From contig OX638322.1 of NCBI GenBank assembly GCA_951812575.1, positions 1,022,850-1,086,849 on the forward strand: DNA of 64,000 nt, read 5' to 3'. Shown one piece after another: positions 8,064-16,098 of the stretch (positions are counted from its first letter, which is position 1; every line of letters begins with the position of its first letter). This DNA is from Candidatus Binatia bacterium. Its GTDB lineage: Bacteria; Desulfobacterota; Binatia; Bin18. Position numbers and translations under genes: made by a program. A model generated the notes under the pieces. The model worked only from the letters and a program-made list of their open reading frames with translations. It did no database searches and had not been told where the DNA came from.

Positions 8064-9485
8064 TTAGTGCGGAACCGGACAGTGAGCGGCCGGTGATCCG
8101 ACGGGTTGCGCTTCTCCGGCGTGAGATAGGTGACGCGGCACCTTGTGTGGAATGTGAGCCCGGCGCCGATATTGGACCCGACACGGGCTGGCCGGCCATT
8201 TCGTTTTTGTTCCAGTGACCGCTGGAGGGTCGGGGTCAAGGAGGGTGAAGTCATAGTGCTGGAGGAGGAGGGAGAGGACGATTTTCATCTCAAGATAGGC
8301 AAAATGGACTCCAGCGCAGCGGTGCATACCCCCACCAAACCCAATGAGGCTATGCGGTTGGCGGGACTCGTCCTGTTCCGGGGAGAAACGTTCCGGGCGA
8401 TACTGGTCCGGGTCCGGGAATACCTCAGACATCCGATGCGAGAGGGCTGGTGCCACGAACACCATGGCATCCTGAGGAATGCGGAAGCCCTGCCGGGTAA
8501 AAGTCTCCGCAGCCTTGCGCACCAGGGCAAAGGCGACCGGATGGAGCCGCTCGGTTTCTTTGAGCGCCCACTCAATCCGTCGCAGTTGGCGCACCTCTGT
8601 CAGAGAGAGATCCCGACCATTGCCAAGAATATCAGCCTGTTCGTCACGCACCGACTGGAGATAGGTCGGGTGTTGGAGCAGGTCAATCAGGCCCCAACTG
8701 ATATGCCCGGCCGTTGTCTCGTGTCCGGCCCATACCAGCAGGAGGATCAGATTGATAATCAACACATCATCAATCGGCCTCCCGTCAGAGTAGTGGGCCG
8801 CACTCAACGTCTGTAGAAAATCCGGCGGATCAACCGGGTTGTGACGGCGCTCTGCTATGAGCTCACCCAGGATTTTATGCAATTTTCTTTTCGCCCGTTG
8901 ACTCCGAATCAGTCTGGGCAGCGGGAGCCAGAGGGGCAGAATCGGCTCTATCCCGCCGGAAAACAGGCGAAAGTCCGCAAAAAACTGCTTGCCCAGACGC
9001 TGCCGAAAATCGTCACCCAGAAAGGCACGCGCAGCAATGTGCATCACTAACGGACCGAGAGTCGGAATCAGATCAAAAGTTCCGCTCTCGCCTAGGCGTT
9101 TCATGAGGCTGAATGTTTCGTCGGCCATGGTTGTCACATACTGGTGCATCTGCTGAGGCTGAAACCGCGGCATGATAATGGCCCGCTGTTCCAGGTATTC
9201 CTCGAACTCGGCGAAGACATAGAAACGCTCGTGGAACATTTTGATGAAGAAGGGATAGCTCTCGCGAATGGAGAGCAATTTGTCTGTTTCACTGAAAAAG
9301 AAGCGATTGTTCTCCGGCCCGAGCAGGATGACCGCCCGTTTCAGCCCGAGTTGGAGAGAAAAAATCGAGCCGTGCTCGTGATAGCCCCGTTCCATGAGGG
9401 CAGTCGGGTCGCGCAGGAATTGAAGCGCGTGCCCAAGAACGGGAATGCCGCCGCTCGCCATGGGAGGAAATGCGTGATCTGCCAT
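8064..9485 (-). CDS. Cytochrome P450
   Basis: 473 residues. Visible landmarks: I-helix WAGHETTAGHISWGL, the ExxR motif in KETERLHP, PERFSPEQ, and the haem loop FGGGMHRCAGVHF with axial ligand Cys390. The overall pattern (MADHAFPP start, PCRVQYRRR near the end) resembles CYP51- and CYP120-like enzymes. After RYRRR-type C-terminus there are about 30 extra residues, probably read-through past an eroded stop. ATG 9485 has GGAGGGC upstream. A 16-bp perfect palindrome lies 28 nt before the start. The downstream thiolase and DUF35 genes suggest hydroxylation of an isoprenoid or lipid side chain ahead of CoA-linked cleavage. Redox partners are not in the window. Confidence 0.9.
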   Translation of the reverse strand: MADHAFPPMASGGIPVLGHALQFLRDPTALMERGYHEHGSIFSLQLGLKRAVILLGPENNRFFFSETDKLLSIRESYPFFIKMFHERFYVFAEFEEYLEQRAIIMPRFQPQQMHQYVTTMADETFSLMKRLGESGTFDLIPTLGPLVMHIAARAFLGDDFRQRLGKQFFADFRLFSGGIEPILPLWLPLPRLIRSQRAKRKLHKILGELIAERRHNPVDPPDFLQTLSAAHYSDGRPIDDVLIINLILLLVWAGHETTAGHISWGLIDLLQHPTYLQSVRDEQADILGNGRDLSLTEVRQLRRIEWALKETERLHPVAFALVRKAAETFTRQGFRIPQDAMVFVAPALSHRMSEVFPDPDQYRPERFSPEQDESRQPHSLIGFGGGMHRCAGVHFAYLEMKIVLSLLLQHYDFTLLDPDPPAVTGTKTKWPASPCRVQYRRRAHIPHKVPRHLSHAGEAQPVGSPAAHCPVPH

Positions 9486-9512
9486 AAGCGCCCTCCATGA
9501 AGAAACGTGTGG

Positions 9513-9528
9513 GTCGTTTCAAAACGAC
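9513..9528. promoter_or_regulatory. Perfect palindrome, candidate operator of the P450 operon
   Basis: GTCGTTTCAAAACGAC: arms GTCGTTT and AAACGAC separated by CA, located 28-43 nt upstream of the P450 ATG on its template side. Size and position fit a dimeric repressor of the TetR type; no regulator gene is adjacent. The rest of 9486-9753 holds no recognisable gene. Confidence 0.5.
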
Positions 9529-9753
9529 TCCAGCGCGCATCCGTTTGAACAATGTGTGGTGTTTCAATCTGTACCTAATCCTGTCGCTTTTGTCACCCGC
9601 AAAATTGAGGGGGGCACTATAAAAAATGACACGAGCGCCGCAATAATCCGGCCGGTGATGCCAAGAGGCCGGGAGGGAGGGTGATGACGGGAGTCGAGGA
9701 GAAAAAAGCAACGTGAGACACTATCAAACAGCGGGAGAAGTTTTTTTCGGGGC

Positions 9754-10221
9754 TCACACCCCGATACGAGCGACCCGTGCCTGGGTCAGTTGAACCAAAT
9801 CCTGCGGCCTCAGGGCGATATCAAGTCCACGGCGCCCGGCGCTGACGTAGACACTCGCGTGGCTAAGGGCTGACTCGTCTATCAACGTGACGAGGCCACG
9901 GCGTTGGCCGAGCGGACTGATACCACCAACCACATAGCCGGTTGCCCGTTCGGCTTCTCTTGGGTCGGCTAAGATGGCTTTCTTTACCCCAACGGCCTGG
10001 GCGACCGCCTTGAGGTTGAGCTGAGTGGAGACGGGGATCAGCGCGGCAACAAGCGCGCCGGCAGCGGGCTTGACGATGAGGGTTTTCAAGACCTGAGCCG
10101 CGTCAACGCCGAGCGCTTCAGCGGCCTCCAGCCCGTAAGACGAGGCGGCTGGGTCATGGTGGTATTCATACAGGCGATAGGGAATCCGAGCGCGTTTGAG
10201 GGCGTGAATGGCTGGCGTCAT
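9754..10221 (-). CDS. ybaK: YbaK/EbsC-type aminoacyl-tRNA deacylase
   Basis: 155 residues from ATG 10221 (MTPAIHALKRARIPYRLYEY); the open frame continues upstream but that part has no family resemblance. Family landmarks: ASSYGLEAAEALG, QVLKTLIVK with the conserved lysine, and TGYVVGGISPLG. YbaK hydrolyses mischarged Cys-tRNA(Pro) in the cytoplasm. It is a single gene on the minus strand, downstream of a gene-poor stretch. Assignment is by motif; ProX or ProRS-editing relatives share the fold. Confidence 0.88.
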   Translation of the reverse strand: MTPAIHALKRARIPYRLYEYHHDPAASSYGLEAAEALGVDAAQVLKTLIVKPAAGALVAALIPVSTQLNLKAVAQAVGVKKAILADPREAERATGYVVGGISPLGQRRGLVTLIDESALSHASVYVSAGRRGLDIALRPQDLVQLTQARVARIGV

Positions 10222-10783
10222 GGCTTTACCGGGAATGAACGCTCTGGTTGTGAATAATCGCCCGTGGCGGTCGAGCCGGGAGGTGCTGAGCGGTATACTG
10301 TAAATACCCAGAACAGGTGCTCCGTGGCACGACCTCTCCCACCCCTGTCCTCCATACCAGACCTGCCCTTGTCGTTTCCAGCGCTGGGTAAACGATGGCG
10401 ACGCGACTGGAGGAGTTGGGTGTGGAGCGGGTGAGAGAGTTATAGCGAAGCCCACAAATAAGTAGACAGGGGGAGCGCTGTCAGGCTGACAGGATGCGCT
10501 GTGCGTCAGATTTATGCAAACGGGGAATCGATTTTGTGAGAGGTGGGGAGCAAGGCCGCCGCGGCGCGCCGGTTTAACGCCGCGCAGGTCGTGGGGCTGG
10601 AGAATGGCCCCTGTCACCAAAACGCCCCGCCTCGAGAGCGGAGGGAACGTCCGGGGGCCCCCGCCTCTTCTTGCCGCCGGACTCCCCCGACCGCAACCCC
10701 AGTGCACACGACTTCGCCCCCCTCAAACGCCTGCGCGCAGATCATGACCCCCCACGCTCGACTATCCACGCCTATACGTCAGC
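10222..10783. other. Gene-poor stretch
   Basis: About 560 nt with no frame that I can support. Open frames here are G+C-driven shadows (RRP, PPP-rich) and lack start signals. It ends at a 15-bp palindrome AGCAGGGGCCCTGCT (10781-10795), where base composition drops sharply and the decayed island begins. Confidence 0.5.
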
Positions 10784-10798
10784 AGGGGCCCTGCTATA
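10784..10798 (-). repeat. Left member of an inverted motif pair bracketing the 10.8-13.7 kb island
   Basis: The minus strand reads TATAGCAGGGCCCCT; the plus strand at 13711-13724 reads TATAGCAGGCCCCT, identical apart from one G. The two face each other across the lower-G+C segment with the defence and toxin-antitoxin genes. May mark insertion ends or may be coincidence. Confidence 0.35.
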
Positions 10799-11128
10799 GC
10801 TCACAGTACGGGAAGAATTGAGACTGCTACAACTTCTGGTGAAGGAAGTGGAACCGGTTTCTTCTATCGTTTCGCGGCTAACGGCGGTGCGTACGTTCCC
10901 GCTATTGTAACTAATAAACACGTTATAGAAGGGGCTCTTAGGGGGAGGTTTGTTCTTACCGAAGAGGACGACGATGGAAATCCTATTTACGGTAAATATC
11001 GCCGTTTCGACTTTTGTGATTTTCAGAGCCCATGGATACCACATCCAGATAAAGAGGTAGATTTATGCGCATGGACAATAACTTTAAGTTTCATATTTCC
11101 TCCCTCGGGTCTCATACCCTCAGCTTAA
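10793..11128 (+). pseudogene. Trypsin-like serine protease fragment
   Basis: The plus-strand frame reads SGEGSGTGFFYRF, then PAIVTNKHVIEGA and DKEVDLCAW. The GTGFF strand, the catalytic His in TNKHV and the catalytic Asp in EVDLC are those of S1-type trypsin_2 proteases. There is no start codon at the junction near 10790, and the frame stops at 11126-11128 (TAA) long before the serine half of the domain, so two thirds of the gene is missing. It converges with hicA and overlaps its end by 4 bp. Such proteases occur alone or as effectors in defence loci. Certain as a fragment of this fold, less so for its original length. Confidence 0.7.
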
Positions 11129-11349
11129 AGAAAGGGCCTGAAGTCGTCCGGGAAAATGTCGGCATCTTCTAACATGCCCTTGAGCGTCCCTATCTTAACG
11201 GTCCGTCCGGCATGAACCGGGACGGACACCCGTAGGCGCGTTCGCGGGAGAATGAGAATAACATGACTGCCCCGTTGACGATCAAAGATAAAACCGGCTC
11301 GTTCAGGAGCCCGTACCACTTCGCGGCCCGTGACCCGAGGCAGCTTCAT
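11125..11349 (-). CDS. hicA: HicA-family mRNA interferase toxin (orphan)
   Basis: 74 residues with the HicA pattern: KLPRVTGREVVRA at the start, a dsRBD-like core with RQRGSHVIL containing the catalytic-position histidine, SVPVHAGRTVKIGTL, and a short C-terminal helix. HicA cleaves mRNA when not bound by HicB. No hicB is visible on either side: downstream is the protease fragment, upstream the Phd remnant on the other strand. It is complete in length, so it is either held in check by a distant antitoxin or already inactive. Confidence 0.82.
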   Translation of the reverse strand: MKLPRVTGREVVRAPERAGFIFDRQRGSHVILILPRTRLRVSVPVHAGRTVKIGTLKGMLEDADIFPDDFRPFL

Positions 11350-11547
11350 GAAGCCGCTACTTCAACGTGGTGGATCGTTACATCTGCCGGGAGTGGTAAG
11401 CCGGTTGCCCAGCTTGTTCCGCCTGTTCCCAGACAAGGTGCCTACCCGCAGGATGCTTTGTTCGGAACAGTGAAAATTCACGGAGACATTGTTGAGCCAG
11501 TTCTGGATGCAGATGCCTGGGAAGCGGAAGCGGGGAAGAACGGGTGA
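11350..11547 (+). pseudogene. Phd/YefM-type antitoxin remnant
   Basis: The frame LHEAATSTWWIVTSAGSGK followed by PVAQLVPPVPRQ and FGTVKIHGDIVEPV and a final WEAEAGKNG carries the hallmarks of a Phd-type antitoxin (HEA, GKPVAQLVP, C-terminal acidic helix). The DNA-binding N-terminus is missing and the segment between HEA and IVTSAG is shortened. An ATG at 11263 gives an open frame, but its first 29 codons lie antisense to hicA and do not resemble Phd. The stop (11545-11547) overlaps the vapC start, as in intact Phd/VapC pairs. Confidence 0.65.
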
Positions 11548-11920
11548 AGGCCCTCCTTGATACTCACATTCTGATTTACTGGCTGGGAGCAAATGAGCGC
11601 CTGTCAGCGGCAGGCAGAAAGAAGTCCTTGAGCAAGCCAGTCCTGAGAATCCGCTGTGGGAGATTGCAACCCTGTACAGCCTCAAGCGACTCTCACTGCC
11701 TTTACCTCTGAGGGACTGGCTTGGAGCCGCAACCGCGCCGCCCTTGATACAACGGATGGGCATCTCCCCCGCCGTTGCTGCGGCAGTGGCCGCTCTTCCA
11801 CCATCCTTTCATCGTGACCCGGCTGACCGCATCATTATTGCCTCAGCTCAACTTCTCGGCGCAACATTGCTGACCCACGACGCACGCCTCATCCGATCCG
11901 GTCTGGTTCCTACCTTGTAG
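11544..11920 (+). pseudogene. Frameshifted VapC-type PIN toxin
   Basis: GTG 11544 begins VKALLDTHILIYWLGANERL, the first PIN strand with its catalytic Asp. Around 11610-11622 (GCGGCAGGCAGAAAG) the homology jumps to the next frame: QKEVLEQASPENPLWEIATL, then HRDPADRIIIASAQLLGATL with the second acidic cluster, ending at TAG 11918-11920. A two-base insertion explains the shift, and the strand before LWEIA also seems shortened. The toxin is therefore dead, in keeping with its broken antitoxin. Confidence 0.75.
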
Positions 11921-12059
11921 GTGTCGGCATGGTGTACCCCTTCTCTAATAATAAGATGATGATCGGTAGAGTTGACCTTAACCGCGATACAATCGCCAGA
12001 TGCCGTTAATGATACTTTTTCTCGTCCAGCCAGCTATTTCGTCTGCAACGTTCACTATT

Positions 12060-12587
12060 CTATCCCTGCCAAAACCATAGAACGACTCCAGCAACGATCA
12101 CCAATGTTTCGAGTACACCAAATATCAACGGGGTCAACGATTCCGTTCGCGTAAACGGCTTGTACTTAGACGGGTCCTTACCCTCTCCTAGTGCAACCCA
12201 TTCAGCAGCAAAAGTCCGGGCTGGCAGTCTGCGTTCGAGGGCGTGGATAACGTCGAACTTGCCCCGGTTGAGTTGACCAAAGGACACTACCATTCGTCGC
12301 CATGCGAAACAGAGAGCCATTCCGCCCATGCCGAGTACGATGAGGGCGGGGCCGACTAGGCTATTTGCCGCTTTCTCACGTATGAGGAGGCCCGTAGCCG
12401 CAAGGATAATGGAATTGACAGAAAGGAAGAAAGTGTTGACTTGCTGCCGGCGAGAGACCAAGGCTTCTGAGGTTCCCACAAAGAGTTTGTACTGTTCAAG
12501 CAGTATCGGGGCTTCGGCCTCGTTCAACGTTCCAGATTCGTGCTCTCCGAAAAGCTCTTGTTCGACCGTATTCGGTTCCGATGCCAT
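12060..12587 (-). CDS. RipA-like small membrane protein, partner of the TIR-like gene
   Basis: 175 residues. A cytosolic N-terminus with LLEQYKLFVGTSEALVSRRQ leads into helices at about 51-69, 78-98 and 150-172; between them sit LERRLPARTFAAEW and LGEGKDPSKYKPFTRTE. This combination is what I associate with RipA-type octameric membrane proteins, small pore- or scaffold-forming proteins that turn up beside TIR or nucleotide-signalling genes. It starts inside the 3' end of the upstream TIR-like gene (92 bp overlap), which implies co-expression. Likely role: membrane effector or anchor of a two-component defence module. Family assignment by pattern memory, moderate confidence. Confidence 0.6.
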   Translation of the reverse strand: MASEPNTVEQELFGEHESGTLNEAEAPILLEQYKLFVGTSEALVSRRQQVNTFFLSVNSIILAATGLLIREKAANSLVGPALIVLGMGGMALCFAWRRMVVSFGQLNRGKFDVIHALERRLPARTFAAEWVALGEGKDPSKYKPFTRTESLTPLIFGVLETLVIVAGVVLWFWQG

Positions 12588-12957
12588 TCAACTCCCCCAT
12601 TATTCTCTCCATATCCCACGGCAAGAGTTGCACGTTCAGGTCTATAAGAGCCGGCGGAACTTTTGGCACCGTCGGCTCAATGGAAACCGCAATGACAGTC
12701 TTACCTAGTTCCGCGCTCTTTCTGATCTCCCAATCGATAGCTTTGCTCCGATACGTTTTTTTGCCAATCAAACATATCGTGACACTACAGGCGCGGATGA
12801 GACGTTCCGCGTTTGTTTTCCAGGTGGACTCAAATGCTTCCTTGATGGAGTAGTCATGAAACACCAGGACTGATTGCCTGTTCGCCGCCTGGCCGCGAAA
12901 GACATTGACAAGGCCCTCGTCTCCCATAGAAAAGCTCAGGAACACATGACGTATCAT
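12496..12957 (-). CDS. TIR-like (ThsB/MTH538-type) protein
   Basis: 153 residues: IRHVFLSFSMGDEG (first strand and BB-type loop), HDYSIKE, a CSVTICLIGKKTY strand, and IDWEIRKS with Glu77 at the catalytic-glutamate position of NAD-consuming TIR domains, then GKTVIAVSI. This is the TIR-like family to which Thoeris ThsB proteins belong; those sense infection and make a cyclic ADP-ribose-type signal. About 30 C-terminal residues after MGELNG are Arg-rich and overlap the next gene, so they may be non-native. No ThsA is present; the overlapping RipA-like membrane protein is the obvious partner. Confidence 0.75.
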   Translation of the reverse strand: MIRHVFLSFSMGDEGLVNVFRGQAANRQSVLVFHDYSIKEAFESTWKTNAERLIRACSVTICLIGKKTYRSKAIDWEIRKSAELGKTVIAVSIEPTVPKVPPALIDLNVQLLPWDMERIMGELNGIGTEYGRTRAFRRARIWNVERGRSPDTA

Positions 12958-13008
12958 TAACGATTACTCTCGGCCATTTTGTATCACGATTGGGAAGCGC
13001 TTCAACAA

Positions 13009-13644
13009 TTACTTTTTCAACTTATAGCTCACGTTGGTTTTATTACTGCTGACAATAACGACGCCGCGCTTGACCAGTTCGGCTACGAGAGCGTCGAGTT
13101 CGTTCTCTGATAGGCTTTTTGAAAATAATGCATTGATCGAATTGGAAAGGGTTTTCAATTTTCTTGGTTTTGCATTCCCTCGGGCAATCAGAAACTCAAC
13201 GATTTTCTGAACGCGCTCTTTTGTTATGGATGAACTCACGGGTTTTGAAACGTGAGCGGTCTCTTTTTTTACCTTTGCTGGTTTTGGAAGTGGTATCTCA
13301 CTGACAGCCTTATGCCTGTGTACCGGAATTTTTTTCGATTCAAGATGCTTAATCAGCGGGTCGAAGCCTTTATCCTTTGAAATGATGTGGAAATGGGAAT
13401 CGCTGTTTTCTACGGAAAACCGGCCAATGTAAAACGCGATATGAAAATCAAGGGCGTTTGGTCCGTTGCCCTGGATTTTGACGTACTCGGCGTTTTTCCC
13501 TAAATGCTGAACGGCGGATACGAGATCAAATGATATCTTTGACTGGTTCTGACCCACGAAGACAAGAACCTTGAAGTTCTGCCCGGCTAAAACACTCAGG
13601 TGCTCCGGCTGTATATTTTCCAGGTCAATCAAGACGTAATTCAT
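13009..13644 (-). CDS. PIN-like (NYN-type) nuclease with C-terminal helical domain
   Basis: 211 residues from ATG 13644, chosen for the GGGAGAAGG upstream and the MNYVLIDLENIQPEHL start; 12 extra codons are open upstream. The N-terminal domain (1-115) has D7 and N10 of the first acidic strand, NALDFHIAFYIG, and ISKDKGFDPLIKHL, the pattern of PIN-like/NYN RNases. A Lys/Pro linker (about 125-150) leads to a winged-helix-like domain (155-211). Separated by 51 nt from the TIR-like gene and on the same strand, so it may belong to the same module or be an independent RNA-processing factor. A+T-rich compared with the host genes. Confidence 0.72.
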   Translation of the reverse strand: MNYVLIDLENIQPEHLSVLAGQNFKVLVFVGQNQSKISFDLVSAVQHLGKNAEYVKIQGNGPNALDFHIAFYIGRFSVENSDSHFHIISKDKGFDPLIKHLESKKIPVHRHKAVSEIPLPKPAKVKKETAHVSKPVSSSITKERVQKIVEFLIARGNAKPRKLKTLSNSINALFSKSLSENELDALVAELVKRGVVIVSSNKTNVSYKLKK

Positions 13645-13710
13645 TCTCACACCTTCTCCCTTGTGGTCCCTGTCTACCACTCATCAACTCGTCGTCCGTC
13701 CACGGAACAT

Positions 13711-13724
13711 TATAGCAGGCCCCT
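13711..13724 (+). repeat. Right member of the inverted motif pair around the island
   Basis: TATAGCAGGCCCCT, the inverted counterpart of 10784-10798. Host-like base composition resumes just after it. Confidence 0.35.
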
Positions 13725-13834
13725 CGGCTTGTAGCCCCGCCCCTTTAGCCTCGCTCCGCCGGGCTGCGGGTATAGTAAAGGCGGGCGGGTTGCTCTATGA
13801 TCCCGGCATTCCGTGACTGTGCTTCCAGACTGAC

Positions 13835-15427
13835 ATGATCACCATTCGCTATACCGACTGGGATGGCAGCCAGCGTGTTCGGCTGTCTGCCGACAAAATT
13901 TTTGAAGAGCTGGCCGAACATCTGTCCTCGACAGACGATATGCAAAAGGCGCTTGAGCAACTCATGCGCCAGGGTCTCGGGGATGAAGACGATAAGCTCA
14001 AGGGCCTGGACGACCTCGTGCGTGACCTGCGCGAAGAGATGCGCAAGCGCTACCGCGAGTCCAATATGCGCTCCTCGCTCGATGAGATGCAGGACCGGCT
14101 GGACTCCATTCTGAATCAGGAGCAGCGCACGCTGGAACAGAGGCGGCCTCAGCAGCCCGAACTCGAAGAGAAGGAGCAGTTTCTCCAGCAGTTGCCGCAA
14201 CGCCTGAGCGAGAAAATGGAGAAGTTGTCGAACTATGAGTTCGAGGACGAGGCCGCCCAAGCCGCGTTTGACGAACTCATGCAGGAGTTTGACAATATTA
14301 GCTCGCTGGAGAACTTTCAGCGCCGTTTTAACGATCTGTTCAACGGGCCGCGCCCGCTGAGCTATCAAGAGGCGCTGGAACTGATGGAGGAAATGGAGCA
14401 GTTGCAGGAGATGGAGCAGAACCTGCTGTCCGGCCAGCCGGAGAAGATCGACCCGGAACAGCTCCAGGAATTGATCGGTCAGGCTGCCAGCCAGGACTTC
14501 CAGAACCTCCAGCAGATGCAGTCCTTATTGGAAGAAGCCGGGTTTTTGATCTCCCGCGAGGGCCGGGTACAGTTGTCGCCCAAAGGCGTGCGGCGGATTG
14601 GCCAGCTCGCCCTGCAAGACATCTATACCAATCTGCTGCGCGACCGGAACGGCTCACACGACACGGACCATCGTGGCGTAGCCGAGATCAAAATGGACGA
14701 AACCCGGCCCTACCAGTACGGTGACCCAATGCATCTCGACCTGGTCGGGACGCTCAAGAAGTCCATACAGCGCAACACGGGCGTTCCCATATCTATCCAG
14801 CCGGGGGATTTTACGATCTTCGATACCGACCACACGACCACCACCTCGACCGTCCTCCTGCTCGATATGAGCTGGTCCATGAGCTGGGAGGGGCGTTTTG
14901 GAGCGGCGAAAAAAGTCGCGCTGGCCCTGGAGAGCTTGATCCGCACCCGCTATCCGCGTGATTATTTTTCTATTGTCGGTTTTTTCACTCGGGCCGTGGA
15001 ACTCAAGGTCAAAGACCTGCCCGAGGCGAGCTGGAATATGGGCGACCCGTTCACCAACCTCCAGGACGGCCTGCGTCTTGCCGGCGACCTGCTGCGTCGC
15101 CACCCCGGTCATAATCAACACATCATCGTGGTGACGGATGGCCAGCCTACCGCCTATTTCTCTCGGGGCCGGCTGTATTGCGAATGGCCGCTGTCTTTTG
15201 GGGGAATCAGTATGCGGGCGGCGCAGGAAACCCTGCGAGAAGTAGAGAAAGTCACCAAGCGGGGGGTTACGATCAATACCTTCATGCTCGACGACAGCCC
15301 GAGCCTGCGCACCTTTGTGGACAAAATGACCAAGATGAACCGTGGTCGCGCCTTTTACACCCGCCCGGACAATCTGGGGGAATATCTCCTGGTCGACTAC
15401 GTGGCAAACCAGAAAAAGAAGATTTGA
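13835..15427 (+). CDS. Large cytoplasmic VWA domain protein
   Basis: 530 residues without signal peptide. Residues about 15-260 are long, charged helices rich in Glu/Gln (MEEMEQLQEMEQN, LPQRLSEKMEKL), probably coiled coil; residues about 340-525 form a VWA domain with MIDAS D344-M-S346-W-S348 and a VVTDGQPT strand. This matches cytoplasmic VWA proteins that pair with MoxR- or Mg-chelatase-like AAA ATPases. No ATPase gene is adjacent; the downstream neighbour is on the opposite strand. Role in protein or metal-cofactor assembly is inferred from family. Confidence 0.75.
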   Translation: MITIRYTDWDGSQRVRLSADKIFEELAEHLSSTDDMQKALEQLMRQGLGDEDDKLKGLDDLVRDLREEMRKRYRESNMRSSLDEMQDRLDSILNQEQRTLEQRRPQQPELEEKEQFLQQLPQRLSEKMEKLSNYEFEDEAAQAAFDELMQEFDNISSLENFQRRFNDLFNGPRPLSYQEALELMEEMEQLQEMEQNLLSGQPEKIDPEQLQELIGQAASQDFQNLQQMQSLLEEAGFLISREGRVQLSPKGVRRIGQLALQDIYTNLLRDRNGSHDTDHRGVAEIKMDETRPYQYGDPMHLDLVGTLKKSIQRNTGVPISIQPGDFTIFDTDHTTTTSTVLLLDMSWSMSWEGRFGAAKKVALALESLIRTRYPRDYFSIVGFFTRAVELKVKDLPEASWNMGDPFTNLQDGLRLAGDLLRRHPGHNQHIIVVTDGQPTAYFSRGRLYCEWPLSFGGISMRAAQETLREVEKVTKRGVTINTFMLDDSPSLRTFVDKMTKMNRGRAFYTRPDNLGEYLLVDYVANQKKKI

Positions 15428-15442
15428 GCGGGTCGCGCAGCC

Positions 15443-16006
15443 TCAGACGGTTTCGTCCGGCCCAACCTGGGCGAGGGCACGCTGTTCCTCTTGCTGCATG
15501 TCGGCGAAAACAGCCGCCTCGATCTCCCGATAGTGCCGGAGGGCAGCGTCTACCTTTTCCTTGCCCTCTTTGGCTTCAAGTTCGGCGATCTTTTCCATAA
15601 TCCAGGTCAGGTGGGTTTTCTCATCGGCCTGCATCTCGTGCAGAACCTTGAGCGTCTCCGGAGCGACATCGGACCGGGCAGCGTGTTCCGCGTAGCGGTT
15701 GTGTGCCCGCTCGGCCACTACGCAGGTGAGAGCCAGCAGGTCAAGAAAATTCGCCGGCAGGCCGGCCTTGCGCCGGAGTTGACGGTGGTAGCCATTATCA
15801 ATCCGTATGGGCTCGCCGCCAAGCGCCAGAATACGCTCGGTCCAGAGCCAGGCGTGATTGGTCGCATCGGCGAGATGACGCGCCAGCTTTTCTTGAATGT
15901 TCTGGTTCTCCGCAAGGTTGATGAGACGCAGGATCAAGTCTGCCCCGCGTAATTCGGCATCCCGATAATAATTGAACAACAGGATTTTGTAGGCGTTTTT
16001 TTCCAT
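15443..16006 (-). CDS. Ferritin-like four-helix protein
   Basis: 187 residues from ATG 16006 (MEKNAYKILLFNYYRDAELRG); nine more codons are open to 16033. Four predicted helices carry the carboxylate and histidine pattern of ferritin-like di-iron proteins: RDAELRGAD, ADATNHAWLW, VVAERAHNRYAEH, MQADEKTHLTW. Such proteins bind two irons and act in oxidation or iron handling; the relatives include MiaE-like and rubrerythrin-like proteins, and I cannot tell which substrate is used. Converges with the VWA gene 15 nt away. Confidence 0.7.
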   Translation of the reverse strand: MEKNAYKILLFNYYRDAELRGADLILRLINLAENQNIQEKLARHLADATNHAWLWTERILALGGEPIRIDNGYHRQLRRKAGLPANFLDLLALTCVVAERAHNRYAEHAARSDVAPETLKVLHEMQADEKTHLTWIMEKIAELEAKEGKEKVDAALRHYREIEAAVFADMQQEEQRALAQVGPDETV

Positions 16007-16098
16007 GCCGGTCTCTTCTGACTCGCAGTGCATCAGCTATCAGTGGAAGATTATTCGGGCAAGGGTAAAGGAGCAGAAGGGAACAATCCAGAGAGTCC

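Noticed and set aside
10222..10747. Proline- and arginine-rich open frames on both strands
   Set aside because: Overlapping frames without starts, motifs or ribosome sites; only the ybaK part is supported.
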